57,462 nucleotides of DNA from a virus. The stretch covers positions 1 through 57,462 of IMG/VR virus record IMGVR_UViG_3300017960_000003. The stretch is one strand, 5' to 3'. A program made the position numbers and the translations under genes. Positions within the stretch are counted from its first letter, which is position 1. Each line of letters begins with the position of its first letter. The notes beneath the pieces were generated by a model. It did no database searches and was not told where the DNA came from. It was given only the letters and a program-made list of their open reading frames with translations. Shown here one piece after another: positions 24,541 to 31,735 of the stretch.

Positions 24541-24547
24541 CTCTGAG
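24524..24547. promoter_or_regulatory. Double CTGAG-type element upstream of P4
   Basis: GAGAAAATCTC (24524-24534) overlaps CTCAGTTAACTCTGAG (24532-24547), a second inverted repeat. Both lie at the end of the epimerase gene and just before P4, in the same position as related elements near P2, P3 and P5. Confidence 0.55.
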
Positions 24548-24554
24548 TTTGCTG

Positions 24555-24583
24555 TGGACGGGTCGTGGTCGCAACGCTACACT
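24555..24583 (+). promoter_or_regulatory. Sigma70-type promoter P4
   Basis: -35 TGGACG (24555-24560), 17-base spacer, -10 TACACT (24578-24583). Very similar to P3. Drives the gene at 24621. Confidence 0.75.
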
Positions 24584-24620
24584 AGCAACAGTAGAAGTGA
24601 AACACGAACAGGAGACGACG

Positions 24621-24887
24621 ATGACCAAGAACGCGACCGCGACCAATGGCAGTGGCTGGTACACCTGGCTGGTGGAGTTCGGGACCGAGAAGAGCTGCCG
24701 GTTCTCGAAGGCCGTTCGCATCCACGAGATGAACACGGTGCACGACGCTGTCCGCGCTGCGGCGCTGCTGCTCGTCCTCGAGAACGGGGCGGCGCTCGAG
24801 CCGACCTTCCGTTTCTGCGTCACGACGGACAGCGGTGTCTGCCTCCGCGGCAACCTGGCCGACGCCGTTCGCGAGAACAAGGTCTAG
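24621..24887 (+). CDS. Small early protein of unknown function
   Basis: 88 residues from ATG 24621 after GAACAGGAGACGACG. The central helix (AVRAAALLLVLENGAALE) is hydrophobic but too short and mixed to call a membrane segment. SGWYTWLVEFGTEKSCRFSKA suggests a strand-rich N-terminus. It is a single-gene unit between P4 and the hairpin at 24898. No family recognised. Confidence 0.65.
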   Translation: MTKNATATNGSGWYTWLVEFGTEKSCRFSKAVRIHEMNTVHDAVRAAALLLVLENGAALEPTFRFCVTTDSGVCLRGNLADAVRENKV

Positions 24888-24897
24888 CACGCCGGAC

Positions 24898-24926
24898 GCC
24901 GGGCGCCTCCACGAGGGGCGCCCGGC
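24898..24926 (+). terminator. GC hairpin, copy 2
   Basis: Same arms and loop as 20802-20830, again after a small early gene and before a CTGAGAAA element with promoter. The duplicated unit hairpin-element-promoter-leader looks like a mobile or recombinational gene cassette border. Confidence 0.6.
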
Positions 24927-24929
24927 AAA

Positions 24930-24949
24930 CTGAGAAACTTTGAAAAGAG
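24930..24949. promoter_or_regulatory. CTGAGAAA-type element upstream of P5
   Basis: CTGAGAAACTTTGAAAAGAG, a degraded relative of the perfect palindrome at 20834-20849, ends three bases before the P5 -35 box. Confidence 0.4.
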
Positions 24950-24952
24950 TAG

Positions 24953-24981
24953 TGGACGGGGCGCACCACGAACGCTAGAAT
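24953..24981 (+). promoter_or_regulatory. Sigma70-type promoter P5
   Basis: -35 TGGACG (24953-24958), 17-base spacer, -10 TAGAAT (24976-24981), followed by the shared leader. Drives 25035 onward. Confidence 0.75.
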
Positions 24982-24983
24982 TC

Positions 24984-25005
24984 GAACAGTCGATTGAAAC
25001 CACGG
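24984..25005 (+). repeat. Shared 22-base leader, copy 3
   Basis: One base different from copies at 20283 and 20888; sits directly after P5. Confidence 0.75.
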
Positions 25006-25034
25006 GCCGTACAGAACCGAACAGGAGCAGACCG

Positions 25035-25556
25035 ATGACCACGAACACCGCCAACCTCAGCAACATCCGCCTCAGCAAGACCTACCTCCGCAGCCTCGAC
25101 ATCCTCGTCGAGAACGGGACGATCACCGAGGACAAGCGGGCCGAGCTCGTTGCCGACGAGGTGAGCCGCCTCGAGCTGCGCGCCTCGCGCCTCGACAGCT
25201 ACGACGCGCCGCTCGAGCGGGTCGTCGAGGAGGAGCTCGAGCGCGCCCTCGAGATGGCGCGGCTCGACGCCGAGGCCACCAAGCAGGGCGGCGGCGCCCG
25301 CGAGCACATCGACCACGCGTGGTCGCGCCGCTGGTTCACCCTCGCGCAGATGCGCCGCTGGATCGTCGAGCTCGCCGCGACGCGCAACGGCCTCGACGGC
25401 TTCGACTTCCTCAGCGTCCGCGACCAGACGAACCGGGTCGGCAAGGCGCTCGACGCGCTGGTCCGCGCCGGGAAGGCCGAGATGGCGTACGGTCCGGGCG
25501 AGCGCAAGGGCGAGGTCAAGACCTGGGCGGCCTTCGACGCGGACGTCGAGGCCTAG
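25035..25556 (+). CDS. Early helical protein of unknown function
   Basis: 173 residues from ATG 25035 after GAACAGGAGCAGACCG. Mostly helical with many Glu, Arg and Leu. The segment ~100-160 (FTLAQMRRWIVELAATRNG, then GKALDALVRAGKAEMAYG) has the feel of a winged-helix fold, which could bind DNA or protein. It is first in a unit reading into 25618. Family not recognised. Confidence 0.65.
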   Translation: MTTNTANLSNIRLSKTYLRSLDILVENGTITEDKRAELVADEVSRLELRASRLDSYDAPLERVVEEELERALEMARLDAEATKQGGGAREHIDHAWSRRWFTLAQMRRWIVELAATRNGLDGFDFLSVRDQTNRVGKALDALVRAGKAEMAYGPGERKGEVKTWAAFDADVEA

Positions 25557-25570
25557 AACGGAACGCTCAC

Positions 25571-25595
25571 GCGGGGCGCCCACGCGGCGCCCCGC
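25571..25595 (+). terminator. Intergenic GC hairpin
   Basis: Stem GCGGGGCGCC (25571-25580) and GGCGCCCCGC (25586-25595) around a five-base loop, without a T-run. It lies directly before the GAACAGGAG ribosome-binding site of the next gene, so it may tune expression. Confidence 0.5.
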
Positions 25596-25617
25596 CGGCA
25601 AGGAACAGGAGACGATC

Positions 25618-26142
25618 ATGACCACCTTCGAGCAGCTCACTCGCATGTGCCGCGACGCGAAGCTTCACGACTGGAACGGCCTCACCGAGGAGGTGAACGG
25701 CGTCTCGGTCACGGCTCTCTTCGGGCCGGGCGGCCTCTACGTCTCGGTGGACGGGTCGGCGTTCGCCGTCGCTCGCGACGAGCGTCACGCGCGGCTCATC
25801 GCGTTCGTCAACGTCATGCGAATCGTGAGCGCGACGCGCCGCACCACCACGCGCCTGCGTCGGTCGGACGACAACCTGAGCCGCGCGCTCAGCGACATCT
25901 TCCGCAACACCCGCGAGTACCTGGAGATGGACGAGCGCGACTCGGAGTTCGGGCGCAGCGTCTCGCATCATGGGACCGCCCGCTACGAGGCGCGCGTCAT
26001 CGCCGGCACGTACGGCTTCGACTCGCTCGGTGTGCTCATCGTCGAGGCCGAGGAGCGGACCTCGAGCAAGTGGGTTCACTTCACGGACGAGCTCGCGTAC
26101 CTCCAGGTCGTCGAGGCGCACTGCGCTCCGAGGCTGTCATGA
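25618..26142 (+). CDS. Early protein of unknown function
   Basis: 174 residues from ATG 25618 after GGAACAGGAGACGATC. The N-terminal half has a strand pair (VSVTALFGPGGLYVSVDGSAF) and helices, and the C-terminal half repeats a similar alternation (GVLIVEAEERTSSKWVHF). It overlaps the next start by four bases. No family recognised. Confidence 0.65.
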   Translation: MTTFEQLTRMCRDAKLHDWNGLTEEVNGVSVTALFGPGGLYVSVDGSAFAVARDERHARLIAFVNVMRIVSATRRTTTRLRRSDDNLSRALSDIFRNTREYLEMDERDSEFGRSVSHHGTARYEARVIAGTYGFDSLGVLIVEAEERTSSKWVHFTDELAYLQVVEAHCAPRLS

Positions 26143-26330
26143 TCCTCTCCGTCGCAACACGCTGCGCATGCGGTCGGCAGCTCGCGCGGATCGACGTGGG
26201 CGAGCACGCGCCCGCCCACGTGCGTCGTACCTGCCGTGGTTGCCGGACCCGCTGGGCGGTAGCCGTCCACCCGCTGGGCCCCGTCACCGGCGGGTTCGCT
26301 CACCGAGCCGACCTGGTGAGGCTGTCATGA
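26139..26330 (+). CDS. Small zinc-ribbon-like protein
   Basis: 63 residues, coupled to both neighbours by ATGA overlaps. The N-terminus has TRCACGRQLARID and later TCRGCRTRW, two Cys pairs about 22 residues apart, as in small zinc ribbons such as phage Com-type regulators. It could bind nucleic acid or protein. It is the first of several Cys-pair proteins in the early region. Confidence 0.6.
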   Translation: MILSVATRCACGRQLARIDVGEHAPAHVRRTCRGCRTRWAVAVHPLGPVTGGFAHRADLVRLS

Positions 26331-26722
26331 GCGCGCGCGACTACGACGACCTGGTCTCGCTCGTGCGGACGCACCTCGAGCCGCAGCACTGCTACGCGAC
26401 GCGCCTCAACTTCACGGCCGACGCGTGGCTCGTCGAGGCGGTGATCGCGGGCGTCGGCGAGTCGGTGTTCGTCGCCGTCGACCGACGCACCGGCCTCATG
26501 CGGACGGTGAGTCGGCGCGACTTCGAGTTGGGCGTCGTGACGTGTTGCGAGGAGCTGGCGCACTGGCTCGTCGCCGGGAAGGTCGAGACCGACGCCGACG
26601 GCAGGTGGCAGGTCGTCGGCTGCTGTGGCAGCTGCTACGTCCTGGCCATCGACCACTGCCCTGGCTGCGGACAGCCCCTGGGTCGTCCTTCCTCGTCGGG
26701 CACCGAGGTGTCCGATGAATAG
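26327..26722 (+). CDS. Cys-rich early protein with C-terminal zinc-binding motif
   Basis: 131 residues from ATG 26327, overlapping the previous stop. The C-terminus holds CCGSC and CPGCGQP (about residues 102-120), a treble-clef or ribbon-like zinc site. An isolated CC occurs at ~70. The N-terminal ~65 residues are mixed strand/helix. Role unknown; the pattern suggests a regulatory or inhibitor protein that binds metal. Confidence 0.6.
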   Translation: MSARDYDDLVSLVRTHLEPQHCYATRLNFTADAWLVEAVIAGVGESVFVAVDRRTGLMRTVSRRDFELGVVTCCEELAHWLVAGKVETDADGRWQVVGCCGSCYVLAIDHCPGCGQPLGRPSSSGTEVSDE

Positions 26723-26828
26723 CATGGCCCTCCTCGCCCTGGCCCTCATGGCTGTCACAGGGGTCGGTGCCGTGGTCGAGCTCGTGATGGAACTCGTCGA
26801 GAGATTTTTTGAGAACTGCCGGAAATAG
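26715..26828 (+). CDS. 37-residue single-pass membrane peptide
   Basis: MNSMALLALALMAVTGVGAV begins a hydrophobic helix of ~20 residues, followed by an amphipathic, charged C-terminus ending FENCRK. ATG 26715 overlaps the preceding gene; ATG 26724 is an alternative. Such tiny membrane proteins in phages can be holins, exclusion factors or regulators; nothing here decides between them. Confidence 0.45.
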   Translation: MNSMALLALALMAVTGVGAVVELVMELVERFFENCRK

Positions 26829-26831
26829 AAG

Positions 26832-26860
26832 TGTACCGGGCGACGCGGTCTCGGTATAAT
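26832..26860 (+). promoter_or_regulatory. Sigma70-type promoter P6
   Basis: -35 TGTACC (26832-26837), 17-base spacer, -10 TATAAT (26855-26860). An AT-rich stretch (GAGATTTTTTGAGAA, 26801-26815) lies upstream. Drives 26951 onward, with a leader of about 85 bases. Confidence 0.8.
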
Positions 26861-26950
26861 GTACGCATGACAAGTGAACGCGGACGGGACGGCGCGGGCA
26901 AGAGACCCGCGGCCCTCCGCAGGAAGACGCAGAGAGTGAGGAGACGTGAC

Positions 26951-27424
26951 ATGGCCCGCAAGAGCACGAAGAAGGACGAGACGGTCAAGGTCGGCAAGGC
27001 GAAGCCCGAGGCCACCGAGGTCGAGAAGAAGGAGAAGCCGGCGAAGACCGAGTTCCCCTTCGCGGACGCCACCGACGAGAAGGGCGCGGCGATCGCGCTC
27101 GAGACCATCGGCGAGGACGACGAGGCCCGCGAGGTCCTCACCGCCGTCCCGTTCAACTGGACGCCGGACCACGAGAACCTCGGCCGGAAGGACTTCAAGG
27201 ACCGCGCCACCTTCCTCCGCTTCCAGGCCCGCAAGGTCGACCTGAGCATCGACAAGATGAAGCTCCGGAAGGACGACCTGCTCGCGAAGGCCGAGGAGGC
27301 CGAGAAGGGCGTCGACCCGACCCAGAAGAAGATCCGGCGCGCCGAGCGCCTCAAGGCGCAGCTCGCCGCGCTCGAGGCCGAGCTCGAGGCCGAGGGCATC
27401 GAGCTGGACGAGGACGAGGACTAG
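26951..27424 (+). CDS. Highly charged coiled-coil protein of unknown function
   Basis: 157 residues from ATG 26951 after GAGTGAGGAGACGTGAC; an in-frame ATG at 26867 lies too close to the promoter start site. The N-terminal ~35 residues are Lys/Glu-rich and probably disordered. Residues ~90-150 form a coiled coil (DKMKLRKDDLLAKAEEAEKG), and the end is very acidic (ELDEDED). Strong promoter P6 suggests high expression. Family not recognised. Confidence 0.6.
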   Translation: MARKSTKKDETVKVGKAKPEATEVEKKEKPAKTEFPFADATDEKGAAIALETIGEDDEAREVLTAVPFNWTPDHENLGRKDFKDRATFLRFQARKVDLSIDKMKLRKDDLLAKAEEAEKGVDPTQKKIRRAERLKAQLAALEAELEAEGIELDEDED

Positions 27425-27443
27425 CCTCGCTCACCGGTACCAC

Positions 27444-27473
27444 GCGGCCCGGCGGGTTCACTCGCCGGGCCGC
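27444..27473 (+). terminator. Intergenic GC hairpin
   Basis: Arms GCGGCCCGGCG (27444-27454) and CGCCGGGCCGC (27463-27473) with an eight-base loop. ACCTTCCTGG follows, so there is no good T-run. Probably a 3'-end stabiliser or partial terminator after the P6 gene. Confidence 0.5.
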
Positions 27474-27507
27474 ACCTTCCTGGGGTCGAACAGCGATAGG
27501 AGATGTG

Positions 27508-28080
27508 ATGAGCCGACGGGGTAGAGACTTGACCGCTCTCGAGGATGCGCGCGAGGACCTCCGGGTGTTCAACGCGCTGCGCCTTCACTACACGAGAGCG
27601 CGTGACACGGAGAACCGGCCGCAGATCTCGGCGCTCATGCGAGAGATCTCGCGGCTCTTCGGGGAGGTCGAGCGCCTTCGCGACGAGGTGCGCCGCGCCG
27701 CCGACGAGGTGCCGAGGTACGAGGCGAAGGTCGCGGACCAGGCGAGCATCGTCCGGCAGCTCGAGCGCGACCCGCGCGCCGTCGTGTACCGCCGCGGCGG
27801 GAAGACGCGCGTGGCGAAGGGCGACTCGCGCAAGGCCAAGGCGCTGCGCCTGAGGCGCCAGCTCCGGAAGCTCGAGCTCGAGCTCGCCGCTGAGAACGCG
27901 GAGGCCTTCGAGCTGGGCGACACGGTCGAGGCCGAGGGCATCGTCGCCGAGTCGCGCGAGCAGGGCTGGTACTGGCACGGCATCGAGGGCGGGGCGGTCG
28001 AGGGTCCGTTCGAGTCCGCGTACGAAGCGCTGCGCGCGGGCGGCGTCTCGACGGGCGCAGCAACGCGAGCGGTCCGATGA
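27508..28080 (+). CDS. Early coiled-coil protein of unknown function
   Basis: 190 residues from ATG 27508 after GATAGGAGATGTG. The first ~110 residues are a long charged helix (REISRLFGEVERLRDEVRRA). The C-terminal ~60 residues (VEAEGIVAESREQGWYWHG, then AYEALRAGGVSTGAATRAV) look like a small globular domain. It overlaps the metalloprotease start by four bases. No family recognised. Confidence 0.65.
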   Translation: MSRRGRDLTALEDAREDLRVFNALRLHYTRARDTENRPQISALMREISRLFGEVERLRDEVRRAADEVPRYEAKVADQASIVRQLERDPRAVVYRRGGKTRVAKGDSRKAKALRLRRQLRKLELELAAENAEAFELGDTVEAEGIVAESREQGWYWHGIEGGAVEGPFESAYEALRAGGVSTGAATRAVR

Positions 28081-28673
28081 CCCGCAAGGAACGACTCATG
28101 GCGCTGGCACTGGAGGAGCGGGCGCGTATCGCCCGCCTCCTCCGGGAGCACGGGCTCAAGCGCCTCGCCGCCCGCGTCGCGAACACCGAGTTCGCGTGGG
28201 ACGAGCACCGCACGCACGCGGGCCACGCGTGGCACAACATGTCGCCCGCGGTCGCTGTGATGCGTGGCGCGGCAGAGGACCCGTCCTACTCGCCCGAGGG
28301 GCTCGCGAATCTTCGGGAGCGCATGCGCTCCTTCGAGGACCCGCCGGATCGCCCCGTCGTGACGCTGAGTTGGGCGATCTTCGCGCTGCATCGGAACGAG
28401 CACGGTCTCGTCCCGACCGTGGCTCATGAGCTGGCGCACATCGCCCGCCTCCGCAACGGGCACGACAAGCGGTGGCGACGGCTCGACGTGTTCTTCGGCG
28501 GGACTGGCAAGAGGCTGCATACCCTGGCCGTGGGGCCACGCCTGCCATCGACGCGGGTGATGAGTCGAATGACGCCACAGGGTAGGCTGTGGGCCCGTAG
28601 ACAGCTGCTCCTGGCCATCCACGTGCTCGAGCGTATGATCGAGGGGGAGACCGTCGATGAATCTGCTACCTAG
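28077..28673 (+). CDS. SprT-like zinc metalloprotease
   Basis: 198 residues. The metal-binding signature is VAHELAHIARLRNGHDKRW (H117-E-x2-H121, with a third ligand expected at His129), as in SprT/WLM-type minigluzincins. These proteases include DNA-protein crosslink repair enzymes. N-terminal helices ~1-40 could mediate DNA or partner binding. It lies directly before the DNA ligase gene and overlaps it by 17 bases, consistent with a DNA repair or DNA-maintenance role, which is inference. Confidence 0.7.
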   Translation: MTRKERLMALALEERARIARLLREHGLKRLAARVANTEFAWDEHRTHAGHAWHNMSPAVAVMRGAAEDPSYSPEGLANLRERMRSFEDPPDRPVVTLSWAIFALHRNEHGLVPTVAHELAHIARLRNGHDKRWRRLDVFFGGTGKRLHTLAVGPRLPSTRVMSRMTPQGRLWARRQLLLAIHVLERMIEGETVDESAT

Positions 28674-29493
28674 CCACAACACTCTCGTCGCGTCCGTCCC
28701 TCCCGTGGCCACGTGGCGGCCCGACGACGAGCCGCCACGCTGGCTCTACGCCGAGCAGAAGCTCGACGGGCGTCGCATGCTGCTCACGAAGACCGGAGCG
28801 AACGAGATCGCGCTCAGGGGTCGCAAGAGCTACATCGACCACTGGCCGTCCGCGCGTCGTCTGGACGGTCTCACGTACGCGACGGACCGGATGCCGCTCG
28901 AGTCGGCGCTGGTGTGTGAGGCCCACATACCCGGAGTCAATCGCAGCGGCGACGTCCCGGCAGCGATCGCGAGCGGCGAAGGCTGGCAGCTCACGCCGCT
29001 CGCGCCGCTGTTCTGGGACGGGAAGCTCACCATCGCGTCGAAGCTCATGAGCTGGCGCAAGCGCATGGCCGACCTCGGCCTCGAGTGCCCACGCGTCGCG
29101 CCGCGTCTGGCCACGCGCGAGCAGCTGCTCGAGTTCGCGAACGACCACGGGTGGGAAGGCGTCGTGCTCAAGCTCGGAGTTTGCTTCGGCTGGACCAAGC
29201 TCAAGCCCACGCTCACGGCGGACCTCGTGGTGCTCAGCACGTACGAGCACGATCACGGCGGGCTGCTCGGCGGCCTCGTCTGCGGCATCGGCGACGCTGA
29301 GATCGTGCGCGTGGGATCGGGCTTCACGCTCGAGGACCGCAAGGCTCTCTGGAAGGTGCGCACCGGTCTCGTCGGCCAGGTGTGCGAGATCGCGTACGAG
29401 CGACGCGCCGCCGCTGGCTCGCTGCTCTTTCCGAGGTTCATGCGCTGGCGTGACGACAAGAGCGCCAGCGAGTGTGACGGGAGGGACCTGTGA
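28657..29493 (+). CDS. ATP-dependent DNA ligase
   Basis: 278 residues, compact. Motif I is YAEQKLDGRR with adenylated Lys35; EAHIPG fits motif III; EGVVLK (~167) is motif IV; and WTKLKPTLTADLVV is motif V. A short OB-fold region follows (VRVGSGFTLEDRKALW). It seals nicks in phage replication, repair and recombination. It overlaps the protease gene and is coupled to the next gene by an ATGA-like overlap. Confidence 0.88.
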   Translation: MNLLPSHNTLVASVPPVATWRPDDEPPRWLYAEQKLDGRRMLLTKTGANEIALRGRKSYIDHWPSARRLDGLTYATDRMPLESALVCEAHIPGVNRSGDVPAAIASGEGWQLTPLAPLFWDGKLTIASKLMSWRKRMADLGLECPRVAPRLATREQLLEFANDHGWEGVVLKLGVCFGWTKLKPTLTADLVVLSTYEHDHGGLLGGLVCGIGDAEIVRVGSGFTLEDRKALWKVRTGLVGQVCEIAYERRAAAGSLLFPRFMRWRDDKSASECDGRDL

Positions 29494-29807
29494 TCACTCA
29501 CGCCTGCTACATCCTGGCGCTGCTCATCCTCGCGACGCTGTATCGCATGCGGGTGAAGAGGCACCAGCGACTCCAACGTCAGTGCCTGGAGGAGAGCCAG
29601 CGGTACCACGAGTACGTCGCGGTGCTGACGGGCGGCGAAGACCGGGACCGTGTTACGAAGGTGCGCGCGTCGCTGCCGGCGTACGTACAGGTTCCTCGCG
29701 TTTGCTCGCGTAACGCTGAGGACGAGGCGTGGCTCGCCGCTAAAGACCTGAAGCTCGCCGCTGATCACTACTCCATCGACCGCATCGTGTACATCAAGGA
29801 GGACTGA
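29490..29807 (+). CDS. Small protein with N-terminal membrane helix
   Basis: 105 residues, GTG start overlapping the ligase stop. MITHACYILALLILATLYRM is a probable single membrane segment or uncleaved signal anchor, followed by basic RVKRHQRLQRQ. The remaining ~75 residues are soluble and unremarkable. Role unknown. Confidence 0.6.
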   Translation: MITHACYILALLILATLYRMRVKRHQRLQRQCLEESQRYHEYVAVLTGGEDRDRVTKVRASLPAYVQVPRVCSRNAEDEAWLAAKDLKLAADHYSIDRIVYIKED

Positions 29808-29809
29808 GC

Positions 29810-30061
29810 ATGCTCGAGATCCAGCTGGGCAACGGGACCGTACTCGTCGGGATCGCTGTCTCGAAGGACCACGGGCCGTGCATCACCTTCACCGAGATCC
29901 CGGTGCCGTGCGCCATCGGTGAAGAGATACCCACGAGCGGCCCGCTCGGCGAGCACGCGGCCCGGATCTACATCTCTGATACTCGGAGTTGCGACGTCAT
30001 GATACAGGTCGCGAAGAAGCTGCGCCACGTCTTGGAGGAGCTCGATGAACGATCTGTGTGA
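29810..30061 (+). CDS. Small early protein of unknown function
   Basis: 83 residues, ATG two bases after the preceding stop, following AAGGAGGACTGAGC. The first half is beta-rich (EIQLGNGTVLVGIAVSK, ITFTEIPVPCAIG) and the C-terminus is a helix (MIQVAKKLRHVLEELDE). It overlaps the next gene by 17 bases. A related strand-helix layout is seen in the protein at 32761-33141. No known family seen. Confidence 0.6.
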   Translation: MLEIQLGNGTVLVGIAVSKDHGPCITFTEIPVPCAIGEEIPTSGPLGEHAARIYISDTRSCDVMIQVAKKLRHVLEELDERSV

Positions 30062-30407
30062 CGCCCTCGCGACGGAGGTTCTTGGCTGGCATGAGCGCCA
30101 CACCATGTGGTGGCGACTCGGCTCGCCGACGGGCCTCCATCGCGCCACGGGCGCTGCGCAGATTCCGCAGCGTGGGTTCTTCCGACCGGACATGAACCTG
30201 CTGCACCTTCAGATCTGCCTCGCCCGTTTGAAGGACGACGGGTGCGAGTTCTCGCATGGCTGGTCTAACATGAGGTACGCGTATCGCATCGACTTCGAAG
30301 ACACGCGAGCCGAGCTGACGGTCGACGTCGAGGAGCTGCTCAGCGGCGAGACCATCGAAGCGGCCGCCCGCGTCGCGCTCGCGATGTGGAGGGAACTGCA
30401 TGGGTAA
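30045..30407 (+). CDS. Early protein of unknown function
   Basis: 120 residues from ATG 30045. It contains NLLHLQICLARLKDDGCEFSH and a C-terminal helix rich in Ala (TIEAAARVALAMWRELHG). The pattern resembles small phage proteins with a single alpha/beta domain. It is packed between overlapping genes of the 28-35 kb operon. Family not recognised. Confidence 0.6.
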   Translation: MNDLCDALATEVLGWHERHTMWWRLGSPTGLHRATGAAQIPQRGFFRPDMNLLHLQICLARLKDDGCEFSHGWSNMRYAYRIDFEDTRAELTVDVEELLSGETIEAAARVALAMWRELHG

Positions 30408-30624
30408 GCTGCATATTCGGAAGCAAGGCGAGCCGCAGCCCACCGAGGCTTATCTCGTCGAGGCTTTCGTGCCGGGTCTCGGCACGCGGCTCGTCACCGT
30501 TCATGACAGGCCGTACAAGCCGCACTCATCGTACCGCGCCGCGACCGTGGGTCGTGGGCGGAACATCAAGTACGGGTACGTCATCTACGGCGGGGCGCCT
30601 GGCGCCACGTTCGTCCAGTGCTAG
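30400..30624 (+). CDS. Small basic protein of unknown function
   Basis: 74 residues from ATG 30400, overlapping the previous gene by eight bases. The beta-rich sequence (AYLVEAFVPGLGTRLVTVHD, then YGYVIYGGAPG) with many Arg, Lys and Tyr suggests a small nucleic-acid or protein-binding fold. No family recognised. Confidence 0.55.
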   Translation: MGKLHIRKQGEPQPTEAYLVEAFVPGLGTRLVTVHDRPYKPHSSYRAATVGRGRNIKYGYVIYGGAPGATFVQC

Positions 30625-30710
30625 AGCTCTTCGTCGCACTCGTAGGCGGGCTCATCGGGTTTGTACTCGGAGTTCGCGCGGCGAGGATGGATCGAGAGAG
30701 GAGGAAGTGA
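30618..30710 (+). CDS. 30-residue candidate membrane peptide
   Basis: GTG start inside the end of the previous gene; stop overlaps the next ATG. LELFVALVGGLIGFVLGV is a clear membrane helix, followed by basic RAARMDRERRK. The fit between two overlapping genes and the strong hydrophobic/basic layout support it, but the start has no good ribosome-binding site. Function unknown. Confidence 0.4.
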   Translation: MLELFVALVGGLIGFVLGVRAARMDRERRK

Positions 30711-31735
30711 TGAGCTGTACCTACTACTGTGACGGGTGTGGGAAGAAGCTCGGTTCGCACGTCGAGGGCGTGCTGAAGGCCGAGCACCGCACTCGCAACG
30801 GGCGCACCCTTTCCGTGTTCGTTCAGCCACAGCTGGTCAACGGCGAGCACTGGTGCCACGACTGCCAGCGCGCGGCCATCGCGTCCACGGGAGACGGGCG
30901 CAAGCAGCCGATGGCAGAGCGTGTCGACCTGCCCGTGGTTGAGAAGCGCGGCGAGGAGCTGCCGCTGTCGCGGTATCGCAACAGCGACTGGCGCGTGAGC
31001 GTGATCAACGACATCATGAATAGCGCTGCCGACGCTGCGCCGCAGTACGGCATCGACAAGATGATCGCGCTCGAGTTGCGGGAGCGCGCGCAGCTCGCGT
31101 TGCTCGACGCGTGGGTCGCGGGCGTCAGACATCAGCTCTCGCTTCGCGATGACTTCGGCGCCGACGAGAAAGCGTACGCCGGTGAGGCGCTTCACGAGCT
31201 CGCGAGGGTCGTCACGGGTCAGATCACCGACGTCAAGGCTGCGCTGAAGGGCGCGTACAACACCGGACTCGGAGTCGGCGTCAGGCGCAACTACAACGAT
31301 CTCGAGGCTGCGCGCGAGCAGCGGAACAAGTACAAGGAACGGCGCGACGCCGTGTACCGGGTGTTCCGCAGTGTCATCGCCGCGCTCGGCTTCGAGGACA
31401 TGCCCGTCGAGACGCTTCACGCGGTACAGCTGGACCAGTGGCTGGCGCGAAGCGAGCCGCGTCTTCGCGAGCTGGTCGAGACCCGTGATAGGCTGCGCTC
31501 GGCGAATCGCACCCTCAGTCGTCGTCGGCGTGAGCGCGACGCCGCGGTCGAGGACCTCAGCACCGTCGCGAGGATCATCGAGTGCGAAGACCAGCAGCAC
31601 ATCATCGAGCGGGCGCGCCAGCTGCGGTCTGCGAAGTCGACGGCGTGGGACATGCTCAGCACGCTGCGAACGAAGATTCAGCATGGCGCGCCGCGCGATC
31701 AGCTGCTCGAGAACATCGCCGAGGTGCTCGGATGA
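30710..31735 (+). CDS. Zinc-finger protein with long helical region
   Basis: 341 residues; ATG 30710 follows GAGAGAGGAGGAAGTG. The N-terminus YYCDGCGKK (~5-13) with CHDCQ (~50) forms a likely zinc site. Residues ~130-330 are mostly helical, with strong coiled-coil character (EAAREQRNKYKERRDAVY, then RSANRTLSRRRRERD). It overlaps ThyX by four bases. It may be a scaffold or regulatory protein; no family recognised. Confidence 0.65.
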   Translation: MSCTYYCDGCGKKLGSHVEGVLKAEHRTRNGRTLSVFVQPQLVNGEHWCHDCQRAAIASTGDGRKQPMAERVDLPVVEKRGEELPLSRYRNSDWRVSVINDIMNSAADAAPQYGIDKMIALELRERAQLALLDAWVAGVRHQLSLRDDFGADEKAYAGEALHELARVVTGQITDVKAALKGAYNTGLGVGVRRNYNDLEAAREQRNKYKERRDAVYRVFRSVIAALGFEDMPVETLHAVQLDQWLARSEPRLRELVETRDRLRSANRTLSRRRRERDAAVEDLSTVARIIECEDQQHIIERARQLRSAKSTAWDMLSTLRTKIQHGAPRDQLLENIAEVLG

